This document shows positions 5,626-5,770 of a DNA stretch of 5,770 bases, one piece after another (position 1 is the first letter of the stretch; each line of letters opens with the position of its first letter). The position numbers were made by a program, and so were the translations under genes. The stretch spans positions 1-5,770 of the forward strand of contig JAHJDU010000202.1 in NCBI GenBank assembly GCA_018812385.1. Direction: 5' to 3'. The stretch comes from Pseudomonadota bacterium (GTDB lineage: Bacteria > Desulfobacterota > Desulfobacteria > Desulfobacterales > Desulfobacteraceae). A model generated the notes under the pieces. It saw only the letters and a list, made by a program, of their open reading frames with translations, ran no database searches and was not told the DNA's origin.

Positions 5626-5770
5626 ATGACGTCTAATAATCCAATTTTTTCACATTATCGATACTTCATCATTTTTATGGTCATCTTTTGTTTGTCCGCC
5701 TGTACAAAGCTGCCTGTAAAACAGCCCGTTGAAAAACAACCCCCTGAACCAGCAATAGAAAAAATAGAAA
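5626..5770 (+). CDS. Predicted lipoprotein, N-terminal 48 residues, cut by window edge
   Basis: The frame is open from the ATG at 5626 to the end of the window. It encodes a short polar N-region with His and Arg, a hydrophobic stretch (about residues 13-25, YFIIFMVIFCLSA) and a lipobox L-S-A-C26 (TGT at 5701-5703). After the Cys comes a Pro/Lys/Glu-rich linker (TKLPVKQPVEKQPPEP), typical of exported lipoproteins with a flexible tether. This predicts signal peptidase II cleavage before C26 and lipid anchoring. An alternative start at ATG 5677 would leave too little N-region. No Shine-Dalgarno is visible. Downstream of miaA on the same strand, so it may share transcription. The mature domain lies outside the window and the function cannot be named. 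Confidence 0.7.
   Translation, partial: MTSNNPIFSHYRYFIIFMVIFCLSACTKLPVKQPVEKQPPEPAIEKIE

Overview
The window looks like AT-rich chromosomal DNA from an anaerobic, probably sulfate-reducing member of the Desulfobacterota (Desulfobacterium/Desulfobacula-like). The grounds are an Hdr-type electron-transfer operon combined with a b-type cytochrome, a c-type haem motif and a selenocysteine-type HdrA. The taxonomic placement is inference from gene content, not from a database match.

Left two thirds (1-4360, minus strand, read right to left): a three-gene operon. It starts with a 587-residue membrane protein (NarI/HdrE-like cytochrome b, a loop with one CxxCH haem c motif, then two tandem HdrC-type modules with four [4Fe-4S] motifs). 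Next come an HdrB-type CCG-domain protein with a lysine-rich tail, and an HdrA-type flavoprotein that runs off the left edge. The hdrA frame is open except for one in-frame TGA at codon 60. That TGA sits where HdrA proteins carry Cys or selenocysteine (T-N-D-C-A-M-[U]-I-I-S-P-K), and a bSECIS-like hairpin follows at the expected distance. I read hdrA as a selenoprotein gene. Together the three genes look like a membrane-anchored heterodisulfide-reductase-like complex that would link quinones or a periplasmic electron carrier to a cytoplasmic thiol/disulfide or flavin partner. The logic resembles Qmo, but the domain arrangement differs.

Middle (4361-4630): a divergent intergenic region of about 270 bp. 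It is AT-rich, contains two short inverted repeats, and has a possible promoter lying almost on top of the miaA start.

Right (4631-5770, plus strand): a full-length miaA (tRNA A37 dimethylallyltransferase) frame interrupted only by an in-frame amber TAG at codon 131, with perfect family similarity resuming immediately after it in the same frame. This is either pyrrolysine insertion or other amber read-through, a recent nonsense mutation, or a sequence error. After an 83-bp AT-rich gap comes the start of a lipoprotein gene, cut by the right edge.

The most notable points are two apparent stop-codon recodings (UGA in hdrA, UAG in miaA) within 6 kb and the unusual membrane Hdr fusion protein. 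Sulfate-reducing deltaproteobacteria that use both selenocysteine and pyrrolysine are known, the Olavius algarvensis delta symbiont being one example, so dual recoding is plausible but not proven from this window alone.
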